A DNA stretch of 64,000 nucleotides from Cesiribacter sp964504565 (GTDB lineage: Bacteria; Bacteroidota; Bacteroidia; Cytophagales; Cyclobacteriaceae), in the NCBI GenBank assembly GCA_964504565.1, contig CAZDEY010000005.1, positions 124,001 to 188,000 on the forward strand. Reading direction: 5' to 3'. Below the pieces are notes generated by a model. It searched no databases, was not told the DNA's origin, and worked only from the letters and a program-made list of their open reading frames with translations. Position numbers and translations under genes: made by a program. This document shows, in pieces, positions 27,401 through 36,748 of the stretch; within the stretch, counting starts at the first letter, position 1; each line of letters opens with the position of its first letter.

Positions 27401-28531
27401 TGGCCCGGTAACTTTAGATGCCGGTGTTGAGGCTGCTTCGTATAGCTGGAATACTGGCGAAACCAGCCGAACAATTACGGTTAGCCAATCCGGAACGTAT
27501 ACGGTTACGGTAACCAATAGCCAAGGCTGCACCGCTCAGGACGAAGTTGCGGTAACTATTAACGGCCAGCTTAGCGTTGAGTTAGGTGCCGACTTAACCC
27601 TCTGCAACGGAGAAACCACCACGCTGGATGCCGGTAACCCGGGAGCTACGTACTTATGGAACACCGGCGCAACCTCCCAAACCCTTCAGGTGGGATCTAC
27701 CGGTGAGTATTGGGTACAGGTTACCTCGGCCGCCGGCTGCACTACCGAAGATCGAGTTACTGTAACTGTATTTCCCCTTCTAACTGTAGATCTAGGAGCC
27801 GACCAACTCCTATGCGATGTAAGCAATACCATACTGGATGCCGGAATTGCCGATGCCGGCTATCAGTGGAACTCTTCGGTAGGGCTAACCGGCAGCGCGC
27901 AAACCTTGAATGTACAGGAGCCGGGTAAATACTGGGTAACGGTAACTAGCAGCGAGGGCTGCACCGCTACCGATANNNNNNNNNNCTGCAGGCAGTAAGC
28001 CAACCCTTGGTTGCTGAGTATTTAGCTTCTAGTACCGTAGATGTTAACGATACCGTACAGTTTGTAAATCTATCGTACCCCGAGCCGTACCGCGCCCGCT
28101 GGGAGTTTGGTGATGGTAATACCTCTAGCGAAGCCCAGCCCGATCATATATACCTAAGCCCGGGTGATTATACAGTTAGGCTTTATATAGAAAATGAATA
28201 TTGTACGGCGGTTCTGGAAAAAGTAATCACCGTAGCGCCGCTGCGTCAGGCAATACCTGATGAGCCGGAGGTATTATTTTTGGAAGTCAGTTCTCTAAAA
28301 TTATACCCCAACCCGGTAGAAGATATAGTGAACTATAGCCTAAAGCTTACCAAATCAGCTAAAGTAGAAGTACGGGTTATATCGCTTCAGGGTAATGTAG
28401 TGCATACGGAAACCCGCCAAGGTAAAGAGATAGCCAACTCAATTGACCTGAGCCGACTGCCGGGCGGCGTATACGCCGTACAGTTTATTGTAGGAAAAAA
28501 GCGAATTGTGAAGCGAATTGTGAAGTGGTAA
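24405..28531 (+). CDS. PKD-repeat surface protein with T9SS type A sorting domain (interrupted by assembly gap)
   Basis: Large secreted protein broken by the gap at 27976-27985. The 5' part (from 24405) has a signal peptide, a beta-rich N-terminal region (about 25-290), five PKD domains with the WxFGDG..NPxHTYxxAGxYxVxL pattern, and seven repeats of about 70-80 residues built on LDAGxxxxxYxWNTG...GTYSVxVTNxxGC. After the gap another PKD (WEFGDGNTSSEAQPDHIY) and a C-terminal sorting domain follow: SSLKLYPNPVEDIVNYSLKL to VKRIVKW, the type A signal for T9SS export and anchoring. The two parts are in different frames only because the gap length is arbitrary. An apparent TTG start at 28007 is not a real gene start. 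Confidence 0.85.
27976..27985. other. Assembly gap (10 N)
   Basis: Run of ten N inside the repeat array of the PKD protein. True length is unknown; near-identical WNTG repeats probably stopped the assembly, so further repeat units may be missing. Confidence 0.99.
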
Positions 28532-28532
28532 G

Positions 28533-29672
28533 TTGAAGTTCAGAAACTACATAGCGTTAACCCTGATACTCCTTCTACCGTGGTCGGTTGCTGCCCAAAA
28601 TTGTGGATGGCAACCTGCTGGCTATATAGGTGACAAGGGTACGCTAAAGCATAAGGCTAGGGTAGAAGAGGTGCTATACGTACCGGTAGTAGTGCATTCG
28701 GTATACAATGCTGAAGATGAAAAGCTTGAACGTAGTACAGTATTACAACAGCTACAAATTCTAAATGCAGCTTTTTCCGCATCAGCCAGTGGTATAGCCG
28801 GAGTAAATGAAGAGTTCAGAAATTTGGTAGCTAACGTAAAAATTCAGTTTTATCTGGCTCAGGAAACCGAAGGAGGCGCAAGCACTGATGGCCTTGTTTA
28901 TTGGCCGAGCGCGGTTCAGGTTCAGCAGCCTTCTACTATTTATTCTGCAGAACATGGTAGCGAACCCTGGAACCCGGAAAGGTATTTGAATATTTGGGTA
29001 GCCAATTTGGGCGGAACCACCTACGGCTGGGCCAAAGCTGCCGGTTCCAGTGCCCAAAACGGCGAAGGGGTAGTGGTTGACTACCGGTGGTTTAGCAAAA
29101 ATTCGCCGGAAAGTTTAGGCAAAACCTTGGTACACGAATTGGGGCACTACTTTGGCCTGAGCCATACCTGGGGTGCCGGCGGCTGCGAAAGCGACGATGG
29201 TATAGATGATACGCCGGTACAAGCCGAGGCCGTAAACTGTGGTGCCGAAGCGGTAAGTTGCGGCAGTCCGGATATGGTTCAGAATTTTATGAATATAGCG
29301 GACGACGTCTGTCTGCTATTTTTTACAACCGGTCAGGCTCAGCGTATGCGGGCCGAGCTTCTTCAAAAGCGTCCGCAATTGGCTAGTCTACAGCAACCTC
29401 TAGGCCTGGCCGATGCGGAGTTCGAGCAGTCAATTAGCTGGTTAGTCAGCAATAATCGCCTATACATAACCATAGAAAACCCTCATCTAACCAATGCTTC
29501 GGTATCGCTCTACAGTGTAGAGGGTCGGGTAATTGCTGCGGAGCGTAACCTTAGGCCAGATATGGAAAAGGGTATACCGCTTCCGGCAGGGCTGCAAGGG
29601 GTGTGTATACTGGTGGTAAGTACAAGCGAAAAAGTGTATAGAAGGAAAATTTTACTAGATAACAGGATATGA
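28533..29672 (+). CDS. Secreted M43-family zinc metalloprotease
   Basis: Exported protease of 379 residues, pappalysin-like (M43). Signal peptide (after MKFRN, hydrophobic core, WSVAAQ), and the zinc motif HELGHYFGLSHTW near residues 203-215 with the Cys-containing loops usual in this family (GGCESDDGIDD; CGSPDMVQNFMNI as Met-turn region). The last 75 residues (SWLVSNNRLYITIENPHLTN to YRRKILL) look like a T9SS type A sorting domain. Start is TTG, 1 bp after the PKD gene, and K-F-R-N follows directly as expected for a signal. May process neighbouring surface proteins; inferred. Confidence 0.85.
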   Translation: MKFRNYIALTLILLLPWSVAAQNCGWQPAGYIGDKGTLKHKARVEEVLYVPVVVHSVYNAEDEKLERSTVLQQLQILNAAFSASASGIAGVNEEFRNLVANVKIQFYLAQETEGGASTDGLVYWPSAVQVQQPSTIYSAEHGSEPWNPERYLNIWVANLGGTTYGWAKAAGSSAQNGEGVVVDYRWFSKNSPESLGKTLVHELGHYFGLSHTWGAGGCESDDGIDDTPVQAEAVNCGAEAVSCGSPDMVQNFMNIADDVCLLFFTTGQAQRMRAELLQKRPQLASLQQPLGLADAEFEQSISWLVSNNRLYITIENPHLTNASVSLYSVEGRVIAAERNLRPDMEKGIPLPAGLQGVCILVVSTSEKVYRRKILLDNRI

Positions 29673-32600
29673 ATTGGAGTAATGCAGGAAGGATATTTCC
29701 AGGCTCGATAAGAAGGGTGATGGCCAGTGCTTTATTGGTACTGGGGCTGAGCCTGGCAAGCGTGGCCCAGCCTTGTCTTTCGGATTGGTCGTACCGGGTG
29801 CCTATTGATATTACTAATGCCGGCACCGCCCTAACTGATTATCAGGTTTTACTAACATTTAATTCCAGCACTTTGGTGGCCCAAGGTAAAGCTAAGGTAG
29901 ATGCCGGGGATATTCGGGTACTGGATGCCATCGGTAACCCGCTTAATTTCTGGATTGAGGAAGAAACCTTTAATACTACTAATACCCATATGTGGGTTAA
30001 AGTACCTTCGCTACCCACCGGTGCTAGCACGCTGTATTTATTTTATGGCAATTCATCAGCGGCTTCCACTGCTTCCGGCGATGATACCTTTCCGGTATTC
30101 GACGATTTTTCCGGCGGTTTTAACCCAACTAAGTGGGAAACTTGCGGAACCGTTCCTGCCTATAACCTCGGGAGTGTAAGGTTTGATAGTGGAAGCGGTA
30201 AATCAGTTCTTCATTCCAAAACCGAAGTAAGCGGTCAGGTAGTAGCCCAAATGGGCGTAAAATCGGCTGACAATGGGTTAGGTTTTATAGGCCTGCAGTC
30301 TGCTGCCAACCAAGGCTACGGTTTAGTATACGATGAAGATGGCGCCGGAGCCTCGTTTATGCGCTTGGGTTTACTAAGCGGAGGAAATTGTACCGCCATA
30401 GGTACGGAAAGCGCTAATATCTCGTATCAGGCCAATAGCATCAGCGGAAGCTGGGAATTTAGCTGGTCGCAAACCGGGCTACAGCAATTTACCTGGCCGG
30501 GTTCGGCTAGCGGAAATATAACCAGAGCCAACGCCAACTACCCGTTCATCAATCTATCCAAAGTAACCTTAGGCAATATTGCGGATGTTACCAATAATAC
30601 CGGTACGTTAGAAGTAGCCTGGGTTTTTGCCCGGCAATGGGCGGCTATAGCACCCTCCATCAGCTTCGGGGCCGAAACTACCTTACTCACTTCTATTGAA
30701 GCTGACAATGGCGGTCCGTATTGTGCCGGTGAAACCGTGCAGCTTACGGCCAGCACCGTGAGCGGGGGAACATACTTTTGGACCGGGCCTAACAGTTTTT
30801 CTTCAACTGCTCAGAACCCTACAATTTCTAATGCCTCGGCCGCTTATAGCGGAACGTACACCCTTACCGTATCAGCAAGCGCCAGCGGCTGCGCAGCCAT
30901 AGTAACTACTACCGATGTAACTGTCTTTCCGCAAACTGTAGCAGGTACAGTAAGCGGCGCTGCGCAGGTATGCGAAGGGAGCAATTCTGGATCGGTGATG
31001 CTCTCCGGCCAAACCGGAAACGTAGTGCGCTGGGAAAGCAGCACTACCGGCGGCGCACCCTGGAGTACCATTAACGAAACCACTACCAACTTAGCCTATA
31101 CTAACCTCAATGTAACCACCTATTACCGAGCAGTTGTAAAAAGCGGAGTTTGCAATGAACAGTATAGTAACTCAGTAAAAATTCAGGTTGACCCCCAAAC
31201 AGTAGCCGGCCGGGTAAGCGGTTCGGCCGAGGTGTGCTCTGGAACTAACAGCGGCTTGCTAACCCTAACTGAGTATACCGGCAGCGTTTTAAACTGGCAG
31301 GCTTCTGCTGATGGGGGTGCTACTTATCAGGATTTAAGTACCGGAAGCGGGGCGCAGTTTACCTATAGCAACCTAAGCCAGACTACCTTATTTAGGGCGG
31401 TAGTACAAAGCGGCACCTGCGCCCTGGCGTACTCCGAGCCGGCAACTGTTTTAGTTAACCCACTACCGGTTCCGGTGTTTACTGCAACTACCGAGTGCCA
31501 GGGCAACGCCACTCAATTCACTAATTCTTCTACCGTAAGTTCCGGCAGTATTACCAGCTATAATTGGGATTTTGGTGATGGTACCGGCAGTACAGTACGT
31601 AACCCCCGCCATACCTTTACCGAAGCTGGAACCTACACTGTAACGCTGGAGGTAACTACAGCTAAGGGTTGTCAGGAACGCTTTACAGAAAATGTTACTG
31701 TTAATTATGTTCCTACCGCTAACTTCACCGCTCAGGATGTATGCCTCAACAGCCCCGTCAACTTCATTAACCAATCAACCCTGCCGGTGGGTACCATTCA
31801 GTCGTACCAGTGGCAATTTGGCGATGGACAAACCAGTACGGAGGCTAACCCAAGTTATACGTATAGTGCCGCCGCTACCTATAGCGTAACCCTAACCGTA
31901 ACGTCAATCGATGGGTGTACCAATTCCGTTAGCAAATCGGTTACGGTGAACCCCCGGGCTAATTTAAACTTCAGCTACAATAATGCTTGCTTAGGCCAGC
32001 CAACCCGTTTTCAGAATAATTCAAACATTAAAACCGGTTCTATTACCTATTTATGGAATTTTGACGACGGAACTACTTCTACCCAAACCAACCCCCAGCA
32101 TACCTTTACGGAAGCCGGCACTTATTTTGTAACGCTTCAGAGCACCAGCGACCAGGGCTGTACCGACGAAGTAACCGAAGAAGTTGTAGTATACGCCCAG
32201 CCGGAAGCCGCTTTCAGCGTAGAAAATGTTTGTTTGGATACCGAAGCGCAATTTGTAAATAACAGTAGTGTAAGCGATAATGGCCAGCTACGGTATAGTT
32301 GGAAGTTTGGCGACGGAACCGCATCATCTCAGGCTAACCCCACCCACCGGTACGCCCGCCCGGGTACCTACACCGTAGACCTAACCGTGGAAACGGCGGA
32401 TGGTGGCTGTATTTCTACTACGCAGGAAGCCGTGGAGATTTACCCAATGCCGGTAGCCAATTTTGATTTTAATTCGGTTTGTTTCGGCAACGCTATTCAG
32501 TTTACCAATACATCTACCATACCCTCCGGTACCTTATTTTATACCTGGAATTTTGGTGATGGAAACTCATCGAACAGTAAAGAACCCAGCTATACTTACA

Positions 32601-33697
32601 CCCAAGCCGGAACCTATACTGTAACCCTTACGGTGAATTCTGAATTTCGCTGCGAGAATATCATTAGCCGCCAGGTTACGGTAAACCCACTGCCGCAACC
32701 AGCCTTTACCGCAGCCAACGTATGCGATGGAGATCCTGCTGGTACCCAGTTTCAGAATACCAGTACTATTGCCGAAGGTTTAATTGTAAGCTATTTGTGG
32801 AATTTTGGCGAAGGCAACGCAACCAGCGTAGCTGAAAACCCGTCGCACACCTACCTAAACCCCGGAACTTATACGGTAAGCCTACAGGCTACCTCCAACA
32901 AGGGTTGTGTAGAAACCTATACCAATACTATTACGGTTAGCCCGCGCCCGGTTCCGGATTTTACCGTGGCCGGGGTTTGCCTGGGCCAGGCCAGTACGTT
33001 CGTGAACCAGTCGGATGCTAACGGCGGAGGTAATTTAACCTACGCATGGTACGCAAACGGCCAGCGAATTTCTACCTCTACCAGCCCCACGTATACATTT
33101 GGTGAAGCGGGCTTACACGAGGTTAGGCTAATTGCTTATGCCGCAGGTGGTTGCTCCGACGAGGTTACCTATACCGCCGAGGTATACGCCCGGCCGGAAG
33201 TTACCCTTACTTCGGATACCTTAATAAGCCGGGGCTACGAGGTGCCGCTTCTGGCCCAGGGAGGAGTAAGCTATAGCTGGCTGCCTAACGATGGTACGCT
33301 AAATAATATCAATGTTCCTAATCCTACTGCCCGCCCGTTCGAAACTACTACCTATACGGTAACGGTAACCAACGCCCGGGGCTGTACCAGTACCAAAGAG
33401 GTTACCATATACGTTGAAGATGATTTTAAGGTATCGGCCTCTAACGTGCTTACCCCCGATGGCAACGGAAAAAACGATACCTGGGTAATTGAGAATATTG
33501 ATGCCTACGGCGAAGCTAATGTAACAGTGTACGACCGCTGGGGTAATCTTATATACGAAGCTACCAACTATCAAAACGATTGGGGCGGTACCCGTAATAA
33601 CGATATTCTGCCCGATGGCACCTACTACTATACCATCCGCTTTAATTCATCGGACGAAGTGTACCGCGGCGCACTAACCATAATTAGAAATAAGTAA
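29669..33697 (+). CDS. DUF2341-PKD surface protein with T9SS type B sorting domain
   Basis: Secreted protein of 1342 residues. Signal peptide to SLASVAQ; a DUF2341 domain (about 36-130; SYRVPIDITN, WVKVPSLP, LYLFYGN) with a lectin-like segment to about 330, an Ig-like module (about 345-410), two further beta modules, then six or seven PKD domains (about 600-1180; WDFGDGTGS, WQFGDGQTS and so on) and a C-terminal gliding-motility type domain (about 1255-1342; NVLTPDGNGKNDTWVIENID, YDRWGNLIYE, DGTYYYTIRF). This is the type B signal, whose export needs a PorP/SprF partner; one follows 6 bp downstream. It overlaps the protease gene by 4 bp. Likely adhesin. Confidence 0.9.
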   Translation: MNWSNAGRIFPGSIRRVMASALLVLGLSLASVAQPCLSDWSYRVPIDITNAGTALTDYQVLLTFNSSTLVAQGKAKVDAGDIRVLDAIGNPLNFWIEEETFNTTNTHMWVKVPSLPTGASTLYLFYGNSSAASTASGDDTFPVFDDFSGGFNPTKWETCGTVPAYNLGSVRFDSGSGKSVLHSKTEVSGQVVAQMGVKSADNGLGFIGLQSAANQGYGLVYDEDGAGASFMRLGLLSGGNCTAIGTESANISYQANSISGSWEFSWSQTGLQQFTWPGSASGNITRANANYPFINLSKVTLGNIADVTNNTGTLEVAWVFARQWAAIAPSISFGAETTLLTSIEADNGGPYCAGETVQLTASTVSGGTYFWTGPNSFSSTAQNPTISNASAAYSGTYTLTVSASASGCAAIVTTTDVTVFPQTVAGTVSGAAQVCEGSNSGSVMLSGQTGNVVRWESSTTGGAPWSTINETTTNLAYTNLNVTTYYRAVVKSGVCNEQYSNSVKIQVDPQTVAGRVSGSAEVCSGTNSGLLTLTEYTGSVLNWQASADGGATYQDLSTGSGAQFTYSNLSQTTLFRAVVQSGTCALAYSEPATVLVNPLPVPVFTATTECQGNATQFTNSSTVSSGSITSYNWDFGDGTGSTVRNPRHTFTEAGTYTVTLEVTTAKGCQERFTENVTVNYVPTANFTAQDVCLNSPVNFINQSTLPVGTIQSYQWQFGDGQTSTEANPSYTYSAAATYSVTLTVTSIDGCTNSVSKSVTVNPRANLNFSYNNACLGQPTRFQNNSNIKTGSITYLWNFDDGTTSTQTNPQHTFTEAGTYFVTLQSTSDQGCTDEVTEEVVVYAQPEAAFSVENVCLDTEAQFVNNSSVSDNGQLRYSWKFGDGTASSQANPTHRYARPGTYTVDLTVETADGGCISTTQEAVEIYPMPVANFDFNSVCFGNAIQFTNTSTIPSGTLFYTWNFGDGNSSNSKEPSYTYTQAGTYTVTLTVNSEFRCENIISRQVTVNPLPQPAFTAANVCDGDPAGTQFQNTSTIAEGLIVSYLWNFGEGNATSVAENPSHTYLNPGTYTVSLQATSNKGCVETYTNTITVSPRPVPDFTVAGVCLGQASTFVNQSDANGGGNLTYAWYANGQRISTSTSPTYTFGEAGLHEVRLIAYAAGGCSDEVTYTAEVYARPEVTLTSDTLISRGYEVPLLAQGGVSYSWLPNDGTLNNINVPNPTARPFETTTYTVTVTNARGCTSTKEVTIYVEDDFKVSASNVLTPDGNGKNDTWVIENIDAYGEANVTVYDRWGNLIYEATNYQNDWGGTRNNDILPDGTYYYTIRFNSSDEVYRGALTIIRNK

Positions 33698-33703
33698 CCC
33701 GCT

Positions 33704-35119
33704 ATGAAAAAGTTAATACTATCAATAGCCTTTTGTGCGGGCTTCTTATGTAGTGCGCAGGCTCAGCAATTACCGGCTTACATGCTGTATGCCGAAAACC
33801 CTTACTTAGTAAACCCGGCCACTGCAGGCTTACAGTATGAAGGTATACAGGCCGCATTATTGTACCGCCGCCAGTTTGCTAATATACCCGGCGCACCGGA
33901 AACCCAATTGTTGACCGTAGAAGGCAATGCGTATAACCGCCGGGTTGGTTTAGGGCTTCAGGTTTTTAACGATGTTGATAACATTTTGGGCCGGACCAGT
34001 GCTATGCTTACCTATGCCTACCACTTACCCCTAAGTCAAACCCAGCGGCTTTCATTCGGCTTATCAGGCGGTATTCGCAGCAACCGTATTTACTTTGAAC
34101 GGGTGCAGGGTGATAGGTCCGACGAAGACTTGCTGACTATAAATGAAAACCGTACTTCGGTAGATGCCAGCTTTGGTTTGCAATACCAGTGGAAAAGCCT
34201 GAAGGCCGGTTTGGCCAGCTATCAGTTGCTAGGAAATGACCTGACTTTTTCCAGTGAAAGCGAGTTTAAAGCTATTCAGTACCAATTGATTCGCCATTAC
34301 GCCGGTTTTCTAGAATATACGTTTAACCTGCCTCAGCACAGCCTGAATATAACGCCTATGGCAGCCGGCCGCTCGGCGCAGGGCTTGCCCGTACAAGGCG
34401 ATTTTGGGGCTATGGTTACCTGGAAAGAAAACTACTGGGTAATGCCTATGTATAGAACAGGTTCAGGAATAAATTTAGCCGCCGGACTTAAAGTAACCGA
34501 TAATATTAACCTGAGCTACGGCTACGAATTTTACCGCACTAACTTGGCGGAACTTAGCGGCGGCAGCCACGAGGTAATGCTCCGTTTTAGGTTTGGAAAT
34601 AAGAAAGCTGTAGTGGCAAATAATCAAAACTCAGAAGATTTTGGCCAAATGCAGCACCAGGTTGCCGAACAGTACGAAACTATTGATCAGCTAAGCGAGC
34701 AAAACGAGCAGCTTAAAGAAGAAGTGGCCGAAAGCCGCCGCCGTATCGATGCTCAGCAAAAGGAAATCGACCGATTGAAATCAATTGCCACGGTTGATGA
34801 TGCCGGCATAAAGGAGCTTAAAAAACGCTTGGAAGATTTAGACGAAAGTGAGAAGCTGGATACTGAGGTGTACAATTATTTTGTGGTTGTATCAGCATTT
34901 AAAGAACTAAAAAATGCCAAAGAACAACAGCAATTATTCCGCCGCCACGCCAAACTAAATACCAAAGTGGTCTACTCCGAAAAGTATAAATACTACCTGA
35001 TCTATACTAAAAACATTCAATCGGTAGAGGAAGGTCTGGAAGAAGCGGATAATCTTAAAACCGGTAAAGTTAACGACATGATGGTAGGCAATCCTTGGGT
35101 GTTCATTCAGAATAAGTAA
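33704..35119 (+). CDS. PorP/SprF-family T9SS outer-membrane protein with coiled coil and SPOR-like C-terminus
   Basis: Outer-membrane partner for T9SS type B substrates, 471 residues. Signal peptide to CSAQAQ; the family opening QLPAYMLYAENPYLVNPATAG and the barrel to about residue 305, ending VMLRFRFG. Normal family members stop there (about 300-350 residues). This one continues with a Gln/Glu-rich coiled coil (310-382) and a last domain (385-471; NYFVVVSAFKELKNAKEQQQ, YKYYLIYTKN) shaped like SPOR, which binds denuded peptidoglycan. Encoded 6 bp after its probable substrate. The SPOR resemblance is weak to moderate. Confidence 0.85.
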   Translation: MKKLILSIAFCAGFLCSAQAQQLPAYMLYAENPYLVNPATAGLQYEGIQAALLYRRQFANIPGAPETQLLTVEGNAYNRRVGLGLQVFNDVDNILGRTSAMLTYAYHLPLSQTQRLSFGLSGGIRSNRIYFERVQGDRSDEDLLTINENRTSVDASFGLQYQWKSLKAGLASYQLLGNDLTFSSESEFKAIQYQLIRHYAGFLEYTFNLPQHSLNITPMAAGRSAQGLPVQGDFGAMVTWKENYWVMPMYRTGSGINLAAGLKVTDNINLSYGYEFYRTNLAELSGGSHEVMLRFRFGNKKAVVANNQNSEDFGQMQHQVAEQYETIDQLSEQNEQLKEEVAESRRRIDAQQKEIDRLKSIATVDDAGIKELKKRLEDLDESEKLDTEVYNYFVVVSAFKELKNAKEQQQLFRRHAKLNTKVVYSEKYKYYLIYTKNIQSVEEGLEEADNLKTGKVNDMMVGNPWVFIQNK

Positions 35120-35279
35120 GGTTCTAAAGTTAAGAAACCAGCCGTATTCCTAGCCTTTTTCCATATCTAATTTTACAATCAACACAGAAATAAATTAGAT
35201 AATGATATTTTTGATTGATAGTAAATATCCATTACTTCAATCTTAGAAGGATTAAAAAACGGGACCGGCTATTTAAAAA

Positions 35280-35680
35280 ATGAGGGTTGAGCATAATTCA
35301 GACAAGGTTGAACAAGCCAGGCTTGAAGCCCTAAATCGATATCAGGTTTTAGATACCCCGGCCGAGGAAGCCGTTGATGAGTTAGTTCAGTTAGCCGGTT
35401 TTATATGCGGCACGCCTATTTCGCAAATTTCACTTATTGATGAACACCGGCAGTGGTTTAAAGCCTGCAAAGCGTTGGTATGTCGGCCGAGCAGCTAAAC
35501 GCTCTGCTTAATTAGCATATCCGGTATACTGCCAAGGGTACGGCTCAGGAAATAGGTACCGGCTTGGGCTTGCTAATGAGTCGCGATTTGGTAAAATATA
35601 TGAAGGGCCGGCTATGGCTGGAAAGCACCGAAGGCCAGGGTACCCAGGTGTACGTTAGCTTGCAGTTGCCCACGGATTAG
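35280..35680 (+). pseudogene. Remnant of a GAF-domain sensor histidine kinase
   Basis: A GAF-type start (EALNRYQVLDTPAEEAVDEL, then ISQISLIDEHRQWFKA) is read in one frame to about 35473, where it jumps frame straight into the end of a kinase ATPase domain: VGMSAEQLNALLN, a TAG stop (35513-35515), then GTGLGLLMSRDLVKYMKGRL and STEGQGTQVYVSL to a stop at 35680. GTGLGL is the G2 box. The GAF remainder, the phosphoacceptor helix and most of the ATPase are deleted, so it is non-functional. It lies just before the permease gene, marking this junction as rearranged. Confidence 0.85.
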
Positions 35681-35707
35681 TGGTGGTATGGAAATCCGTT
35701 AATTTGC

Positions 35708-35715
35708 TAGCTTTG
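35708..35715 (+). promoter_or_regulatory. Putative -7 box for the permease-ATPase operon
   Basis: TAGCTTTG matches TAnnTTTG, 7 bp before the ATG at 35723, which would imply a leaderless or very short-leader transcript. No -33 element is evident. Confidence 0.35.
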
Positions 35716-35722
35716 TAAAGCT

Positions 35723-36748
35723 ATGTCGCGCAGCAAATCTTCTTACTTAATTAAGTTTATACTTCTGGCCGTTGTTTTGTCGGTATTATTTACTCTAAAC
35801 ATTAGTTTGGGGTCAGTAGCTATACCCTTTACAGAACTGATTCTGGATAGCCCGCAAAATGCCATGTACAGCAAAATTCTCTGGGAATTTAGGTTGCCTA
35901 AAGCTATTACGGCCGTAGTGGCGGGTAGTAGTTTGGCGGTGGCCGGCCTGCAAATGCAAACTTTTTTCCGTAACCCTTTAGCCGGGCCGTTTGTATTGGG
36001 TATAAGTGCCGGAGCCAGCTTAGGCGTGGCATTGTTGCTGTTGGCCGGCTTAGCCATTGGCATACAAAGCGCTTGGTTAACGGCCGGAGCGGCAGCTATT
36101 GGTTCGGGCGTAGTATTGGCTATGGTGTTGCTGGCTGCCCAACGCTTACAAGACAGTATGGCGTTGCTTATTTTAGGGTTAATGGTAGGCAGTTTGGTTT
36201 CGGCGGTGGTAAGTGTTCTGGAATTTTTGAGCGGGGCCGAAGAGGTTCAGGCGTATTTAATCTGGACGTTCGGTAGCTTAGGCGCAGTTACCTGGCGCGA
36301 GTTAGGGGCGTTGGCACTAAGTTGTTCGGCTGGCTTACTGCTAAGTGTTCTACTGATGAAAGCCCTGAATGCTCTGCTGTTAGGCGAGAATTACGCGCTG
36401 AGCATGGGCCTGCAATTACGAAAAACCCGCCTGCTAATTCTGCTCTCTACCGGCTTGCTGGCCGGGGGGTGTACTGCTTTTTGCGGGCCAATAGCGTTTG
36501 TAGGCCTGGCCGTTCCTCATCTAGTACGCATCGTTTTGCCTACATCCGATCATAAAATTCTGCTGCCGGCGGTGGCCTTGGGCGGGGCAATACTACTGCT
36601 GCTATGCGATATATTAACCCAACTGCCGATATTAATTTCGAGCTCGGCCAGCGTTATGCCGCTTAATGCTATTACTACCCTGTTTGGTGCGCCGGTAGTT
36701 ATTTGGCTAATACTGCGCCAGCGCCGGCTAAATAGTGCCTTTGCATGA
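35723..36748 (+). CDS. FecCD-family ABC transporter permease (BtuC-like)
   Basis: Integral membrane permease of 341 residues for a B12 or iron-siderophore importer, with about ten spans. Family marks are LWEFRLPKAITAVVAGSSLA, LQMQTFFRNPLAGPFVLGISAGAS (in two parts), and the ATPase-contact loop in ALSMGLQLRKTRLLILL with FVGLAVPHLVRIV. It overlaps the ATPase gene by 4 bp, so the two form a translationally coupled pair. The binding protein of the same class lies at 14029, outside this operon. Substrate undetermined; the nearby meaB favours a corrinoid. Confidence 0.9.
   Translation: MSRSKSSYLIKFILLAVVLSVLFTLNISLGSVAIPFTELILDSPQNAMYSKILWEFRLPKAITAVVAGSSLAVAGLQMQTFFRNPLAGPFVLGISAGASLGVALLLLAGLAIGIQSAWLTAGAAAIGSGVVLAMVLLAAQRLQDSMALLILGLMVGSLVSAVVSVLEFLSGAEEVQAYLIWTFGSLGAVTWRELGALALSCSAGLLLSVLLMKALNALLLGENYALSMGLQLRKTRLLILLSTGLLAGGCTAFCGPIAFVGLAVPHLVRIVLPTSDHKILLPAVALGGAILLLLCDILTQLPILISSSASVMPLNAITTLFGAPVVIWLILRQRRLNSAFA

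Noticed and set aside
28007..28531. Apparent separate gene with TTG start after the assembly gap
   Set aside because: The frame is open back to the gap and the product starts in the middle of a PKD protein; it is the C-terminal part of the gene that begins at 24405.
24405..33697. Repeats of the PKD genes as a CRISPR-like or satellite array
   Set aside because: The units are protein-level repeats of 70-90 residues with divergent DNA; there are no constant short repeats with spacers.
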